A DNA stretch of 64,000 bases from Lamellibrachia columna (GCA_963662155.1 OY759268.1:56639969-56703968); one strand, 5' to 3'; numbered from the stretch's first letter, positions 47,217-60,177 are shown. Made by a program: numbers and translations. Notes: generated by a model from the letters alone, not told the origin.

Positions 47217-47310
47217 GTGTCAGTCGAATGAGTGCGGCACGTGTTGCTGTCCTGTTGGACACCTGTGCCGCAGCTGCAAGTGTTACAATCCAAAAGGGGT
47301 GTACCAAGAA
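47217..47310 (+). CDS. cysteine-rich 94-nt exon after the array
   Basis: The exon is bounded by an acceptor GTTCACTTCCAG ending at 47216 and a donor GAA/GTAAGC at 47311. After one base of a split codon it reads 31 codons with eight cysteines, including CQSNECGTCCCPVGHLC and CRSCKCYNPKG. Frame and boundaries agree: the exon ends on a codon edge. The CCPVG and C-x-C pattern recalls the cysteine spacing of metallothioneins, but the resemblance is short. It could equally be part of a small disulfide-rich domain of an extracellular protein. GC content and codon pattern differ sharply from the flanking array. No other exon of the gene is recognised in the window. The exon call rests on splice signals and composition. 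Confidence 0.5.
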
Positions 47311-47380
47311 GTAAGCATCACGTTTTATCGCACAGCTTACATTGTTTTGTTTTTTTTAAATCAGATACTTTGGTTCATTG

Positions 47381-47872
47381 ATTGTTCCGACCGTGTCGTG
47401 TGTGGAACCACCCGTGTTTAGTAGATTGTTCCGACCATATCGTGTGTGGAACCACCCGTGTTTAGTAGATTGTTCCGACCATATCGTGTGTGGAACCACC
47501 CGTGTTTAGTAGATTGTTCCGACCATATCGTGTATGGAACCACCCGTGTTTAGTAGATTGTTCCGACCATATCGTGTGTTGAATCACCCGTGTTTAGTAG
47601 ATTGTTCCGACCATATCGTGTGTGGAACCACCCGTGTTTAGTAGATTGTTCCGACCATATCGTGTGTGGAACCACCTGTGTTTAGTAGATTGTTCCGACC
47701 ATATCGTGTGTGGAACCACCCGTGTTTAGGAGATTGTTCCGAACATGTCGTGCGTGGAACCACCCGTGTTCGGTAGATTGTTCCGACCACGTCGTGTGTG
47801 GAACCACCTATGTTTAGTAGATTGTTCCGACCATATCGTATGATCGTATGTGGAACCACCCATGTTTAGTAA
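47381..47872. repeat. 44-bp tandem repeat, about 11 copies
   Basis: Unit ATTGTTCCGACCATATCGTG, TGTGGAACCACCCGTGTTTA, GTAG. It begins 70 bases after the exon donor and lies in the presumed next intron. One copy near 47838 has an extra 8-bp duplication (ATCGTATG). Confidence 0.95.
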
Positions 47873-48012
47873 ATTGCTAGGGGGCGCCATAGACCGTCCG
47901 TGTCCGTCGTGTATGAACCCTATTATTTATCCTGTGATAATAACTCTATTTTTATATAGCACAATTTCCTTCAGTTCAATGCGGAAATACATATAGTGTA
48001 TTTACATTGTCT

Positions 48013-48110
48013 CCCACCCTTCCTTCTTCCTCCTCCTCCCATCCCTTCCTTCCTCTCACACTCCCTCTCTCCTCCATCCCTCTTTCCCTCTCCCTCCCTC
48101 CCACCGTTCC
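48013..48110. repeat. polypyrimidine tract (CCCTCCCT-like)
   Basis: About 95 bases almost purely C and T on the plus strand, a candidate for triplex DNA. It is not placed directly before a recognisable exon. Confidence 0.9.
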
Positions 48111-49694
48111 TGCATCGTAGTCGATTTACCATTGACGTTTATTTGTTATATGCCGATATTGAAACTTGCCAAATTGGGCAGTGCCGACATTTAAGTTGGA
48201 AAATGCTATTTCTCAAATTGTCAACTTCTGTCTCTTTACACGGTATTGTTTTTTTCATTCAAAGTCGCTCTTTTTATTTCAGACAATTAAGTGCTGAGTG
48301 AGCTCCACGATATAGATTCCGTCTTAAGTCCGCCGTAGACAGCATGACCCCTGTCTTAGAGCGACCGTGGAGTACATGACACTTGTCTTAGAGCGACCGT
48401 GGAGTTATATGAGTTCTAAACAGGTCCCAGTACCAGGATTCAGTACCAGGATTGACGGTTTGTTTAAGTACCAACATGTCCCTTTTCAGATGTTCCTACT
48501 CTAAAGTGTGTGAGTCCACAATATATTTGTTTCAATTTCACTTTTGGGATATGGCTCGAACCCCGTCCCCTAGACCGAACTTCCAAAGCTCTACTAACCG
48601 CCGTACAATTTGTTTAATGAAGATAAATATCGTAATTTAAGAGTACTTACATTTATACACACATACACGCACGCACTTACGCACGCCCGCACGCACACAT
48701 ATTGCATACAATAGTGCAATACAGTGCCTGCAGTAGTTCTAATCAATCACCGACATTAGTTAAATAATAATAATAATTAATAATAATAGTTAGTTAAACA
48801 TGTAAATGTTGCTGTATAAACACGTTTTCTTGTTATAGAAATTTAGTAAATGACAATACTTAATACAATTTAGCAGTACTTACATGTACATTTATATTAA
48901 ATGTAGAGCACGTATCAAGCAAATGCCAATCTAATTTATATAAGAAGTCACTTAAATCATTAAAGAGTATCAAATGCTACACATGTCTTCATTTATGACG
49001 CATTAACAAAGCTACTGAAAATCACCGCTGAGTTTCACATTAGCTGCTGACAAGAAAAGTGTTGTTATGAAGCCTGTTATGAAAAGTAAGCAATCATATC
49101 AAGTAGTTTTTGCACCAACTTACCACATCTGCCTATCGGTCATATATGATAATTAATTAGCCTAGGATCGCAGCACAATCAGTGTTCGCCACATGTGCGT
49201 ATTCGTTGTTATTAACCTGATACTACATATATAAATAAATATACAATTTGGTTCCAAAATTAATTCTGCTCTCCATATATCAATCGCCCACGAAATCATT
49301 GTACATTGGCAAGTGAGTCGCCCTACAGCAGCCTATACGTTCAATGTGTTCTTGCTGGCGCAGTCTGCAAAACGGCCCTCGAACTGGGGGACATATCGTT
49401 CGGCGCTGACGCACCGAAGAGACTGTTGGCAACACGTCACACACATAATTATATACGAACACCGGCGTGTCTGATTGAACAAGTCTACAACACCTGGACG
49501 GAAGATTGTCGCAGTTGCACAGAATAAACCTGAGGCTGCGCTGAAATGAGTCATATTCTGAAACGCTCGCAGATTATACCAAACACGTTTTTATGTATTT
49601 TATATATTGAAATTTTACTAACTGATTCCGATTCTATAATTTCTATCACCTCATACCGACATCCGAGTAAACTGTCTGATAAATATATTCATAC
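48111..49694. other. no gene recognised
   Basis: Holds a 32-bp duplication at 48344-48407 (TCTTAGAGCGACCGTGGAGT twice), CA/CG-rich bases at 48658-48700, and a 73-codon frame at 49306-49527 with overlapping frames on the other strand and no recognisable motif. Confidence 0.5.
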
Positions 49695-49764
49695 ACACAT
49701 ACATACATACATACATACATACATACATACATACATACATACATACATACATACATACATACAT
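49695..49764. repeat. (CATA)n microsatellite
   Basis: About 17 CATA units. Confidence 0.97.
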
Positions 49765-49920
49765 TACTTCAACTGTATAGCTGCATCTGTTATACTATAA
49801 TACAGTGTGTGGCTGCGTTTGTTTGTTCCCTCAGATTTGCTTGCATGCGGCAGAAAACATTATCGAAATTTTGCCGAATTGGGGAATTGTCGTACGAAGA
49901 GTAGTGTGCAGTGAAAACAC

Positions 49921-50480
<560 letters not shown>

Positions 50481-50496
50481 AATATAGATGATGACG

Positions 50497-52935
50497 GTGC
50501 AAAATGCAGATTGTGTTGTGATGATGGCACACAATGCATGGTGTGGTGGTGATGATGGTACACAATGCATGGTGTGGTGGTGATGATGGCACACAATGCA
50601 TGGTGTGGTGGTGATGATGGCACACAATGCATGGTGTGGTGGTGATGATGATACACACTGCATGGTGTGGTGGTGATGATGGCACACAATGCATAGTGTG
50701 GTGGTGATGATGGTACACAATGCATGGTGTGATGGTGATGATGGTACACAATGCATGGTGTGGTGGTGATGATGACACACAATGCATGGTGTGGTGGTGA
50801 TGATGGTACACAATGGATGGTGTGGTGGTGATGATGGTACACACTGCATGGTGTGGTGGTGATGATGGTACACAATGCATGGTGTGGTGGTGATGATGGT
50901 ACACAATGCATGGTGTGGTGGTGATGATGGTACACAATGCATGGTGTGGTGGTGATGATGGTACACACTGCATGGTGTGGTGGTGATGATGGTACACAAT
51001 GCATGGTGTGGTGGTGATGATGGCACACAATGCATGGTGTGGTGGTGATGATGGCACACAATGCGTGGTGTGGTGGTGATGATGGTACACAATGCATGGT
51101 GTGGTGGTGATGATGGTACACAATGGATGGTGTGGTGGTGATGATGGCACACAATGCATGGTGTGGTGGTGATGATGATACACACTGCATGGTGTGGTGG
51201 TGATGATGGCACACAATGCGTGGTGTGGTGGTGATGATGGTACACAATGCATGGTGTGGTGGTGATGGTGGTACACACTGCATGGTGTGGTGGTGATGAT
51301 GGCACACAATGCATGGTGTGGTGGTGATGATGGCACACAATGCGTGGTGTGGTGGTGATGATGGTACACAATGCATGGTGTGGTGGTGATGATGGTACAC
51401 AATGGATGGTGTGGTGGTGATGATGGCACACAATGCATGGTGTGGTGGTGATGATGATACACACTGCATGGTGTGGTGGTGATGATGGCACACAATGCGT
51501 GGTGTGGTGGTGATGATGGTACACAATGCATGGTGTGGTGGTGATAATGGTACACAATGGATGGTGTGGTGGTTATGATGACACACAATGCATGGTGTGG
51601 TGGTGACGATGGTACACAATGCACGGTGTGGTGGTGACGATGGTACACAATGCATGGTGTGGTGGTGATGATGGTACACAATGGATGGTGTGGTGGTGAT
51701 GATGGTACACACTGCATGGTGTGGTGGTGATGATGGTACACAATGCATGGTGTGGTGGTGATGATGGTACACAATGCATGGTGTGGTGGTGATGATGGTA
51801 CACAATGCATGGTGTGGTTGTGATGATGGTACACATTGCATGGTGTGGTGGTGATGATGGTACACAATGCATGGTGTGGTGGTGATGATGGTACACAATG
51901 CATGGTGTGGTGGTGATGATGGCACACAATGCATGGTGTGGTGGTGATGATGACACACAATGCGTGGTGTGGTGGTGATGATGGCACACAATGCATGGTG
52001 TGGTGGTGATGATGGTACACAATGCATGGTGTGGTGGTGATGATGGTACACAATGCATGGTGTGGTGGTGATGATGGTACACAATGGATGGTGTGGTGGT
52101 GATGATGACACACAATGCATGGTGTGGTGGTGATGATGGCACACAATGCACGGTGTGGTGGTGACGATGGTACACAATGCATGTTGTGGTGGTGATGATG
52201 GTACACAATGCATGGTGTGGTGGTGATGATGGCACACAATGCACGGTGTGGTGGTGACGATGGTACACAATGCATGGTGTGGTGGTGATGATGGTACACA
52301 ATACATGGTGTGGTGGTGATGATGGTACACAATGCATGGTGTGGTGGTGATGATGGTACACAATGGATGGTGTGGTGGTGATGATGACACAAAATGCATG
52401 GTGTGGTGGTGATGATGGCACACAATGCACGGTGTGGTGGTGACGATGGTACACAATGCATGGTGTGGTGGTGATGATGGTACACAATGCATGGTGTGGT
52501 GGTGATGATGGTACACAATGGATGGTGTGGTGGTGATGATGGTACACAATGCATGGTGTGGTGGTGACGATGGTACACAATGCATGGTGTGGTGGTGACG
52601 ATGGTACACAATGCATGGTGTGGTGGTGATGATGGTACACAATGGATGGTGTGGTGGTGATGATGGCACACAATGCACGGTGTGGTGGTGACGATGGCAC
52701 ACAATGCACGGTGTGGTGGTGACGATGGTACACAATACATGGTGTGGTGGTGATGATGGTACACAATGCATGGTGTGGTGGTGATGATGGTACACAATGG
52801 ATGGTGTGGTGGTGATGATGACACACAATGCATGGTGTGGTGGTGACGATGGTACACAATGCACGGTGTGGTGGTGACGATGGTACACAATGCAGGGTGT
52901 GGTGGTGATGATGGTACACAATGCAGGGTGTGTTG
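50497..52935. repeat. 31-bp tandem array, about 79 copies
   Basis: Unit TGATGATGGTACACAATGCA plus TGGTGTGGTGG with recurring single-base variants (GGCACAC, GACACAC, GATACAC, TGGATGG, GCACGG). Since 31 leaves remainder one on division by three, the minus-strand reading cycles every 93 bases and stays open: a 1,050-codon His/Pro/Cys/Thr frame results. It is not a gene: all three minus frames are open and carry the same rotating peptide. Confidence 0.97.
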
Positions 52936-53285
52936 ATGCCACTCTTACTATGGAGCTCTAATATGGGATGTCTCACGTAAAAGTATTGGCAATATATGTG
53001 ACCCATGGCGCGAGGCTCAGACAGTTGTGGGACTGGCACATCTTACACACGGCAATGTTTTCTCGGTGTTGTCAAATAGTTTGCCACTATTGGTCAACCT
53101 AAAGCAACGATTCACGAAGTTTGTTTATAAGGCTCTAAACCACAATTGGCAGTGATAAGCATTGTTGCTAAATTATCAATTCAAAATCCATGGTCGAATT
53201 GTGGTGGCAACTACTGTCATATACGTTATGAATACAACATTCTTGAGGACGTTTCTGCTAGTGTTATTGGCGGGCTGCACACAAG
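52936..53285. other. unique spacer between the two related arrays
   Basis: 350 bases of non-repetitive sequence. No coding frame of interest. Confidence 0.7.
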
Positions 53286-55300
53286 GCAGGTTGTGGTGGT
53301 GATGGTGACACTCAATACAGGGTGAACGATGTTGATGGCTCACAATGCAGGGTGAATGGTGTTGATGGCACACAATACAGGGTGTGTTGTGATGGTGGCA
53401 CTCAATACATGGTGAACGATGTTGATGGCTCACAATGCAGGGTGAATGGTGTTGATGGCACACAATACAGGGTGTGTTGTGATGGTGGCACTCAATACAG
53501 GGTGAACGATGTTGATGGCTCACAATGCAGGGTGAATGGTGTTGATGGCACACAATACAGGGTGTGTTGTGTTGATGACACACAGTACAGGGTGTGTTGT
53601 GATGATGGCACACAGTACAGGGTGTGTTGTGATGATGGCACACAATATAGGGTGAATGGTGTTGATGGCACACAATACAGGGTGTGTTGTGTTGATGACA
53701 CACAATACAGGGTGTGTTGTGTTGATGACACACAGTACAGGGTGTGTTGTGATGATGGCACACAGTACAGGGTGTGTTGTAATGATGGCACACAGTACAG
53801 GGGGTGTTGTGATGATGGCACACAATACAGGTTGTGTTGTGTTGATGGCACACAATGCAGGGTGTGTGGTGTTGATGGCTCACAATACAGGGTGTATTGT
53901 GTTAATGGCGCACAATAAAGGGTGTGTGGTGTTGATGGCGCACAATACAGGGTGTGTGGTGTTGGTGGCACACAACACAGGCTGTGCTGTGTTGATGGCA
54001 CACAATACAGGGTGTGTAGTGTTGGTGGCACACAATACAGGGTGAATGGTTTTAGTGGCACACAATACAGGGTGTGTTATGTTGATGGCACACAGTACTG
54101 GGTGTGTTGTGATGATGGCACACAGTACAGGGTGTGTTGTGATGATGACACACAATACTGGGTGTGTTGTGATGATGGCACACAGTACAGGGTGTGTTGT
54201 GATGATGACACACAGTACAGGCTGTGCTGTGTTGATGGCACACAATACAGGGTGTGTAGTGTTGGTGGCACACAATACAGGGTGAATGGTTTTAGTGACA
54301 CACAATACAGGGTGTGTTGTGATGATGGCGCACAATACAGGTTGTGTTGTGATGAAGGCACACAGTACAGGGTGTGTTGTTATGATGACATACAGTATTG
54401 GGTGTGTTGTGATGATGGCACACAATACAGGGTGTGTTGTGATGATGGCACACAGTACAGGGTGTGTTGTTATGATGACATACAGTATTGGGTGTGTTGT
54501 GATGATGGCACACAATACAGGGTGTGTTGTGATGATGGCACACAGTACAGGGTGTGTTGTGTTGATGGCACACAATACAGGGTGTGTTGTGATGATGGCA
54601 CACAGTACAGGGTGTGTTGTTATAATGCCACACAGTACAGGGTGTGATGTGATGATGGCGCACAATACAGGGTGTGTTGTGATGATGGCACACAGTACAG
54701 GGTGTGTTGTGATGATGACATACAGTATTGGGTGTGTTGTGATGATGGCACACAGTACAGGGTGTGTTGTGTTGATGGCACACAATACAGGGTGTGTTGT
54801 GATGATGGCACACAGTACAGGGTGTGTTGTGATGATAGCACAAAGTACAGGGTGTGTTGTGATGATGGCACACAATACAGGGTGTGTTGTGATGATGGCA
54901 CACAGTACAGGGTGTGTTGTGTTGATGGCACACAATACAGGGTGTGTTGTGATTATGGCACACAGTACTGGGTGTGTTGTGATGATGGCACACAGTACAG
55001 GGTGTGTTGTGATGATGGCACACAGTACAGGGTGTGTTGTGATGATAGCACAAAGTACAGGGTGAGTGGAGATGATTGCACAAAATGCAGGATGTGTTTT
55101 GTTGATGGCGCTCAATGCAGGATGTGTGGTGATTATGGCACATAATGCATTGTATGTGATTATGATTGTACAAAATGCAGGGTGTGTCGGTGATGATGAC
55201 ACACAATGCAGTGTATGTGATTATGATTGTACAAAATGCAGGGTGTGTATGTGATGATGGCACACAATACAGGGTATGTTGTGATGATGGTACACATTGC
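53286..55300. repeat. 30-bp tandem array, about 67 copies, related to the 31-bp array
   Basis: Unit CACAATACAGGGTGTGTTGT plus GATGATGGCA. It aligns with the 31-bp unit (GATGATGG-ACACAAT-CA-GGTGTG-TG), so both came from one ancestor. A 120-bp higher-order period is visible at 53310-53560. With a 30-bp period each frame gives a fixed decapeptide such as VCCDDGTQYR, so long frames on both strands appear without coding meaning. The right end (55070-55300) is more diverged. Confidence 0.96.
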
Positions 55301-56045
55301 TAGAGTAAGGTTTATTAATTTGTGATACATGAATTTAAAATATTCTTAAAATACATATGTGCAATTGAAATGGCATATTCACAAGTTTATTTGTAGAAGC
55401 AATTGGCTCTGAAATAATTCATTACGTTAAGTGTTTAACAGGCGGAGGGATAGACGGGTGTTTAAAAAGAGCTGCAGTTATTCGATTTGACAATGAGATG
55501 GCAGCAGTTGTAATGAAAACATTTCATAATTTTGTATTGCTAAATTTTCTTATAAGCAGACGAAACGTTAGCAGGGTCACCAATGCAATTCAGCGCTGTA
55601 GTCTGACCTCTCCATATCAAGATTTTATAGATTTCGTCATTTTTTTCTGTAATCATCTGAAATCAATGTGTTTATATTGCAAGAAAGATTTAATCAACAC
55701 GCTGTGCAATAGTTTGATGATAGTTCCATAAGCCAAACAATTGTTATGCATTAGCATAAACACTGAACATGTTCACAGACACATCTATCGACGATGAAAG
55801 AACGCAACAACATAATAATTGCTTGAACTGCTAGGCCGTTTAACTGCCGCACCACAAAGACGCGTTGGTCGTTATCATAATTACATGAACGTAACAATAT
55901 CGAATGTGTCGCGAGTCATGTAATAGAGAGTTTATTTTGTCACAAGCCACGCTGTAGGGTAATTGGGTGCAACAAAAGAAAGTTGTCGAACAGCCAATTT
56001 CAAGTGATCAATCTCGCATGCTTCAAAGTTCTCCCTTGAATATTA
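55301..56045. other. no gene recognised
   Basis: AT-rich. A 77-codon frame at 55498-55731 shows no motif. Confidence 0.5.
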
Positions 56046-56320
56046 AACATTGTTTGCTCTGTAAGTGTTGCATTATAAGATAATTAAATTTAAATGCATA
56101 TTTATTGCTATCAATATATCCAGCTATCATCAACCAAAATTCAAATAGTAATTTCATTTAAATAAAAACCAGTCTTGGGAAACAATATGCTGCATTATTG
56201 ACGCGGCGTTGATGTAGTCATTAAGGTTATAGTTACTGCAACGCCTACGTCATAGGAAGACAGTGCGCGCTGTCTTCGTACGGGCTATAATGAAATTAAC
56301 ATTAACAAATTAGTGACGTA
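56046..56320. repeat. dispersed repeat, second copy of 21230-21420
   Basis: See 21230. Sequence from here to 56856 is otherwise unremarkable and non-coding. Confidence 0.65.
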
Positions 56321-56856
56321 AAGGGTAACAGGTCGCATTATGTTTTCTGCATTGAACATTTCTAGTTATCTGGACATATAAGCAGCGTATTGGAGAGGGT
56401 GTCAATTCACCGGCTCTGCAAAATACTACCAAAAACTACCAAATTGCAACCGGGCGATTTAATAAAAAAATCAGGTACCTTAGGTAAATGCTACTCTGAC
56501 ATAACTTCCTAAATAAGCCTCGCCGCCATGTTCAACAATTTTGATTATATTCCTTGATAATGTATTTTGGAAACTTCATAAATGTGTAAGTGCGCTTTAA
56601 CAGGGAGATGATGCCTAAATAATACGCCTTTTTTCCGCGTTCAGCAGGCGTCGGCTCACGAGATCGGCATTTACAAGGGGAAACACGTGAACATTTCAAC
56701 ATATAGCACTTCGCTGGTCAGAACGTAGGAACTAGAGTATATATTATCAAGGTAAATTATCTAATCAATTAATGACCATTAAGGTTGAACAACTATCCAT
56801 ACATTCATTGAGACAGTCATCAGAAAGATGATTGTCATACATTGCGCCCTGTGGCG

Positions 56857-58576
56857 GCGTGTACACTCAGCTCGTTGCTGCATGTACACTCAGCTCGTGG
56901 CTGCATGTACACTCAGCTCGTGGCTGCATGTACACTCAGCTCGTGGCTGCATGTACACTCAGCTCGTGGCTGCATGTACACTTAGCTCGTGGCGGCATGT
57001 ACACTCAGCTCGTGGCTGCATGTACACTCAGCTCGTGGCTGCATGTACACTCAGCTCGTGGCTGCATGTACACACAGCTCGTGGCTGAATGTACACACAG
57101 TTCGTGGCTGCATGTACACTTAGCTCGTGGCGGCATGTACACTCAGCTCGTGGCTGCATGTACACTCAGCTCGTGGCTGCATGTACACTCAGCTCGTGGC
57201 TGCATGTACACTCAGCTCGTGGCTGCATGTACACACAGCTCGTGGCTGAATGTACACACAGTTCGTGGCTGCATGTACACTTAGCTCGTGGCGGCATGTA
57301 CACTCAGCTCGTGGCTGCATGTACACTCAGCTCGTGGCTGCATGTACACTCAGCTCGTGGATGCATGTACACTCAGCTCGTGGCTGCATGTACACTCAGC
57401 TCGTGGCTGCATGTACACACAGCTCGTGGCTGAATGTACACACAGTTCGTGGCTGCATGTACACTTAGCTCGTGGCGGCATGTACACTCAGCTCGTGGCT
57501 GCATGTACACTCAGCTCGTGGCTGCATGTACACTCAGCTCGTGGCTGCATGTACACTCAGCTCGTGGCGGCATGTACACTCAGCTCGTGGCTGAATGTAC
57601 ACTCAGCTCGTGGCTGCATGTACACTCAGCTCGTGGCTGCATGTACACTCAGCTCGTGGCGGCATGTACACTCAGCTCGTGGCTGCATGTACACTCAGCT
57701 CGTGGCTGCATGTACACTCAGCTCGTGGCTGCATGTACACTCAGCTCGTGGCTGTATGTACACTCAGCTCGTGGCTGCATGTACACTCAGCTCGTGGCTG
57801 CATGTACACACAGCTCGTGGCTGCATGTACACTCAGCTCGTGGCGGCATGTACACACAGCTCGTGGCGGCGTGTACACTCAGCTCGTGGCGGCGTGTACA
57901 CTCAGCTCGTGGCGGCATGTACACTCAGCTCGTGGCTGCATGTACACACAGCTCGTGGCTGCATGTACACTCAGCTCGTGGCGGCATGTACACACAGCTC
58001 GTGGCTGCATGTACACTCAGCTCGTGGCGGCATGTACACACAGCTCGTGGCGGCGTGTACACTCAGCTCGTGGCGGCGTGTACACTCAGCTCGTGGCGGC
58101 ATGTACACTCAGCTCGTGGCGGCGTGTACACTCAGCTCGTGGCGGCATGTACACTCAGCTCGTGGCTGCATGTACACTCAGCTCGTGGCTGCATGTACAC
58201 TCAGCTCGTGGCGGCATGTACACACAGCTCGTGGCTGCATGTACACTCAGCTCGTGGCTGCATGTACACTCAGCTCGTGGCGGCGTGTACACTCAGCTCG
58301 TGGCGGCATGTACACTCAGCTCGTGGCTGCATGTACACTCAGCTCGTGGCTGCATGTACACTCAGCTCGTGGCGGCGTGTACACTCAGCTCGTGGCGGCA
58401 TGTACACTCAGCTCGTGGCTGCATGTACACTCAGCTCGTGGCTGCATGTACACTCAGCTCGTGGCTGCATGTACACTCAGCTCGTGGCTGTACGTACACT
58501 CAGCTCGTGGCGGCATGTACACTCAGCTCGTGGCGGCGTGTACACTCAGCTCGTGGCTGCATGTACACTCAGCTCT
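56857..58576. repeat. 23-bp tandem array, about 75 copies
   Basis: Unit GTACACTCAGCTCGTGGCTG plus CAT, with variants GGCGGCAT, GGCGGCGT, GGCTGAAT and CACACAG. Recurrent markers (CACAGTTCGTGG near 57095, 57256 and 57440) show higher-order steps of 7 and 8 units. A 69-base cycle yields plus-strand open frames up to 440 codons of a 23-residue repeat (such as MYTQLVAACTLSSWLHVH); two or three frames are open at once, so these are not genes. Confidence 0.97.
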
Positions 58577-58807
58577 TAAACGTTGTGGATTTTATAGATT
58601 TTTATCGTAGTGTACAGTGTTTACAAATTGACTGCCATATCCGTGAATGCTCGAGGACTGCACTTGGATGTTCAGCTGGTGGTCAGTCGAGTGTGATCGC
58701 AGCTACCAAAGCTTGACAATGAATCTTGTGTACACAAGACAATTCTTGACCAGTCTGCAATACAACAATAGCGGGGGTCGTCTTGGCAATGCTGCCTGGA
58801 GAGCCGC

Positions 58808-60088
58808 TTGCTGCGCGGGGGTGTCACTCAACCCGCCAACAACGCGGGGTTGTCGTGGGGGCGTCACTCAACCCGCCAACAACGCGGGGTTGTCGTGGGG
58901 GCGACCACAAACAACAGCAGCAACAACAAATCAACCCGATCATCGGAAACAGACCTGCAACGCATTTTCTGGGGTAACAGGCTGGACCCAATTTTTTCGA
59001 ACCTAAGTATTGAAGTATGTGCCACCAAACGGAGCACGTTGTGTACCATGATCATATGCTTAATAAACGCCCAGTCGGTGATGAACAAGGTGACACCCCT
59101 CTCTGACTATATTATCGAGCACGGCTTTGACATTGCGGCCTTCACAGAAACATGGTTATGCAATACTCCTGATGATGACCAGATAATCAGAGTCCTGACA
59201 ATTCCTGGCTACAAGTTTACCTATGTTTCGAGGAGACAGCACAAGAACACCACAGCTAGAGGAGGTGGGGTTGCCATTCTCCACAAATCCATCATCAAAA
59301 TGGCATCAAAGTCTTCATAAAAAACAAATTCGTTCGAAATCATGGAAGTCACACTTAGTGCTTTGTCAACAGTGAAACTGGCTGTGATCTATCGCCCTCC
59401 GCCATCAAAAAGAAACAAATCCACAGTTGGCCTCTTTCTGGGTGAATTCCAAAACTTCCTTGAGCACCACGTGGCCAAATCTCAGAACACCCTGATTTTG
59501 GGTGATTTCAACTTCCACTATGAGGACCCACTGGACACTGATGTTTCCCGCTTCCGTGACATCCTTTCGAACCACTTTCTCTGCCAGCACGTGTCGGGAC
59601 CCACTCACATGGATGGGCATACGTTAGACTTGATTATCACCAAATTAGCGGACAATCTGGTATCAAAGACTACTGTATCTGACTTCTTGACATATCATGG
59701 CGCTGTCCATCGTGACCTGCATCTGCCAAAACACCAGCCGCTTCGACAGTCAGTGCAATACAGGAATTATGCTGCCATAAATAAAGACATGCTCCGAGTC
59801 GACATTGAGGCATCAACCCTGTGCCTTGACCCTGCCACCTCAGCAGCTATTCTTCTTGAGCACTACGACACTACCCTGTCAGCTCTATTAGACAAGCATG
59901 CCCCAGTCCAGACACGAACAATCACGGTCCCATCCAAAGTTCCTTGGTTCAGTGGTGACATCAAGACGGCTAAGCAGAAGAGACGGCAACTGGAGAGGAA
60001 ATGGAGACAATCACGGCTCACAATTTACCGAGATCTCTTCAAAGAACAGATACGCCACGTAAATCAGCTCATCTCAGCCAAAATTTAA
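58808..60088 (+). pseudogene. L2-type endonuclease domain, broken
   Basis: The frame 58808-59320 contains LINAQSVMNK, FTETWL (catalytic Glu) and ARGGGVAILHK. It ends in a stop, and a frame change leads to 59342-60088: VIYRPPPSKRN, TLILGDFNFHYEDP (active-site Asp/Asn), SGPTHMDGHTLDLII, then SDFLTYHGAVHRDL, where the usual SDH is replaced by TYH, so the catalytic Asp is lost. The linker to RT follows (VPSKVPWFSGDIKTAKQKR, RKWRQS). The fold and order are those of an L2/Crack-like ORF2. Without SDH and with a stop between blocks this copy cannot be active. Confidence 0.8.
58821..58900. repeat. 40-bp tandem duplication inside the L2 5' part
   Basis: GTCACTCAACCCGCCAACAA followed by CGCGGGGTTGTCGTGGGGG occurs twice in direct succession, in the Arg/Gly-rich section before the endonuclease. 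Confidence 0.95.
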
Positions 60089-60177
60089 ATATGTCTATAA
60101 ACCGAATCACAGTACTGAAACTGCATTGATGCGAATCCAGAATGATATCTTGATGACCCTGGACAAAAAGAGGGGTG

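Larger units (their letters stand above)
58690..60177 (+). mobile_element. L2-type LINE fragment with internal deletion
   Basis: Starts close after the 23-bp array with L2-like 5' sequence (FLTSLQYNNSGGRLGNAAWR). It carries the endonuclease domain and the following linker to NQLISAKI. It then jumps to a short piece of RT (YKPNHSTETALMRIQNDI, about 60091-60177) and stops. The RT N-terminal region that should lie between is missing, and the palm and 3' end are gone. Confidence 0.75.

Noticed and set aside
48013..48110. Pyrimidine tract as a splice acceptor
   Set aside because: No AG followed by a plausible open exon at its 3' side.
53880..55263. Long open frames on both strands with CDDGTQYR or HHNTPC repeats
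   Set aside because: Produced by the 30-bp period; five or six frames open together.
57288..58716. Three overlapping 370-440 codon plus-strand frames
   Set aside because: The 23-bp array gives the same 23-residue cycle in each frame; no start signal, splice signal or non-repeat coding part.
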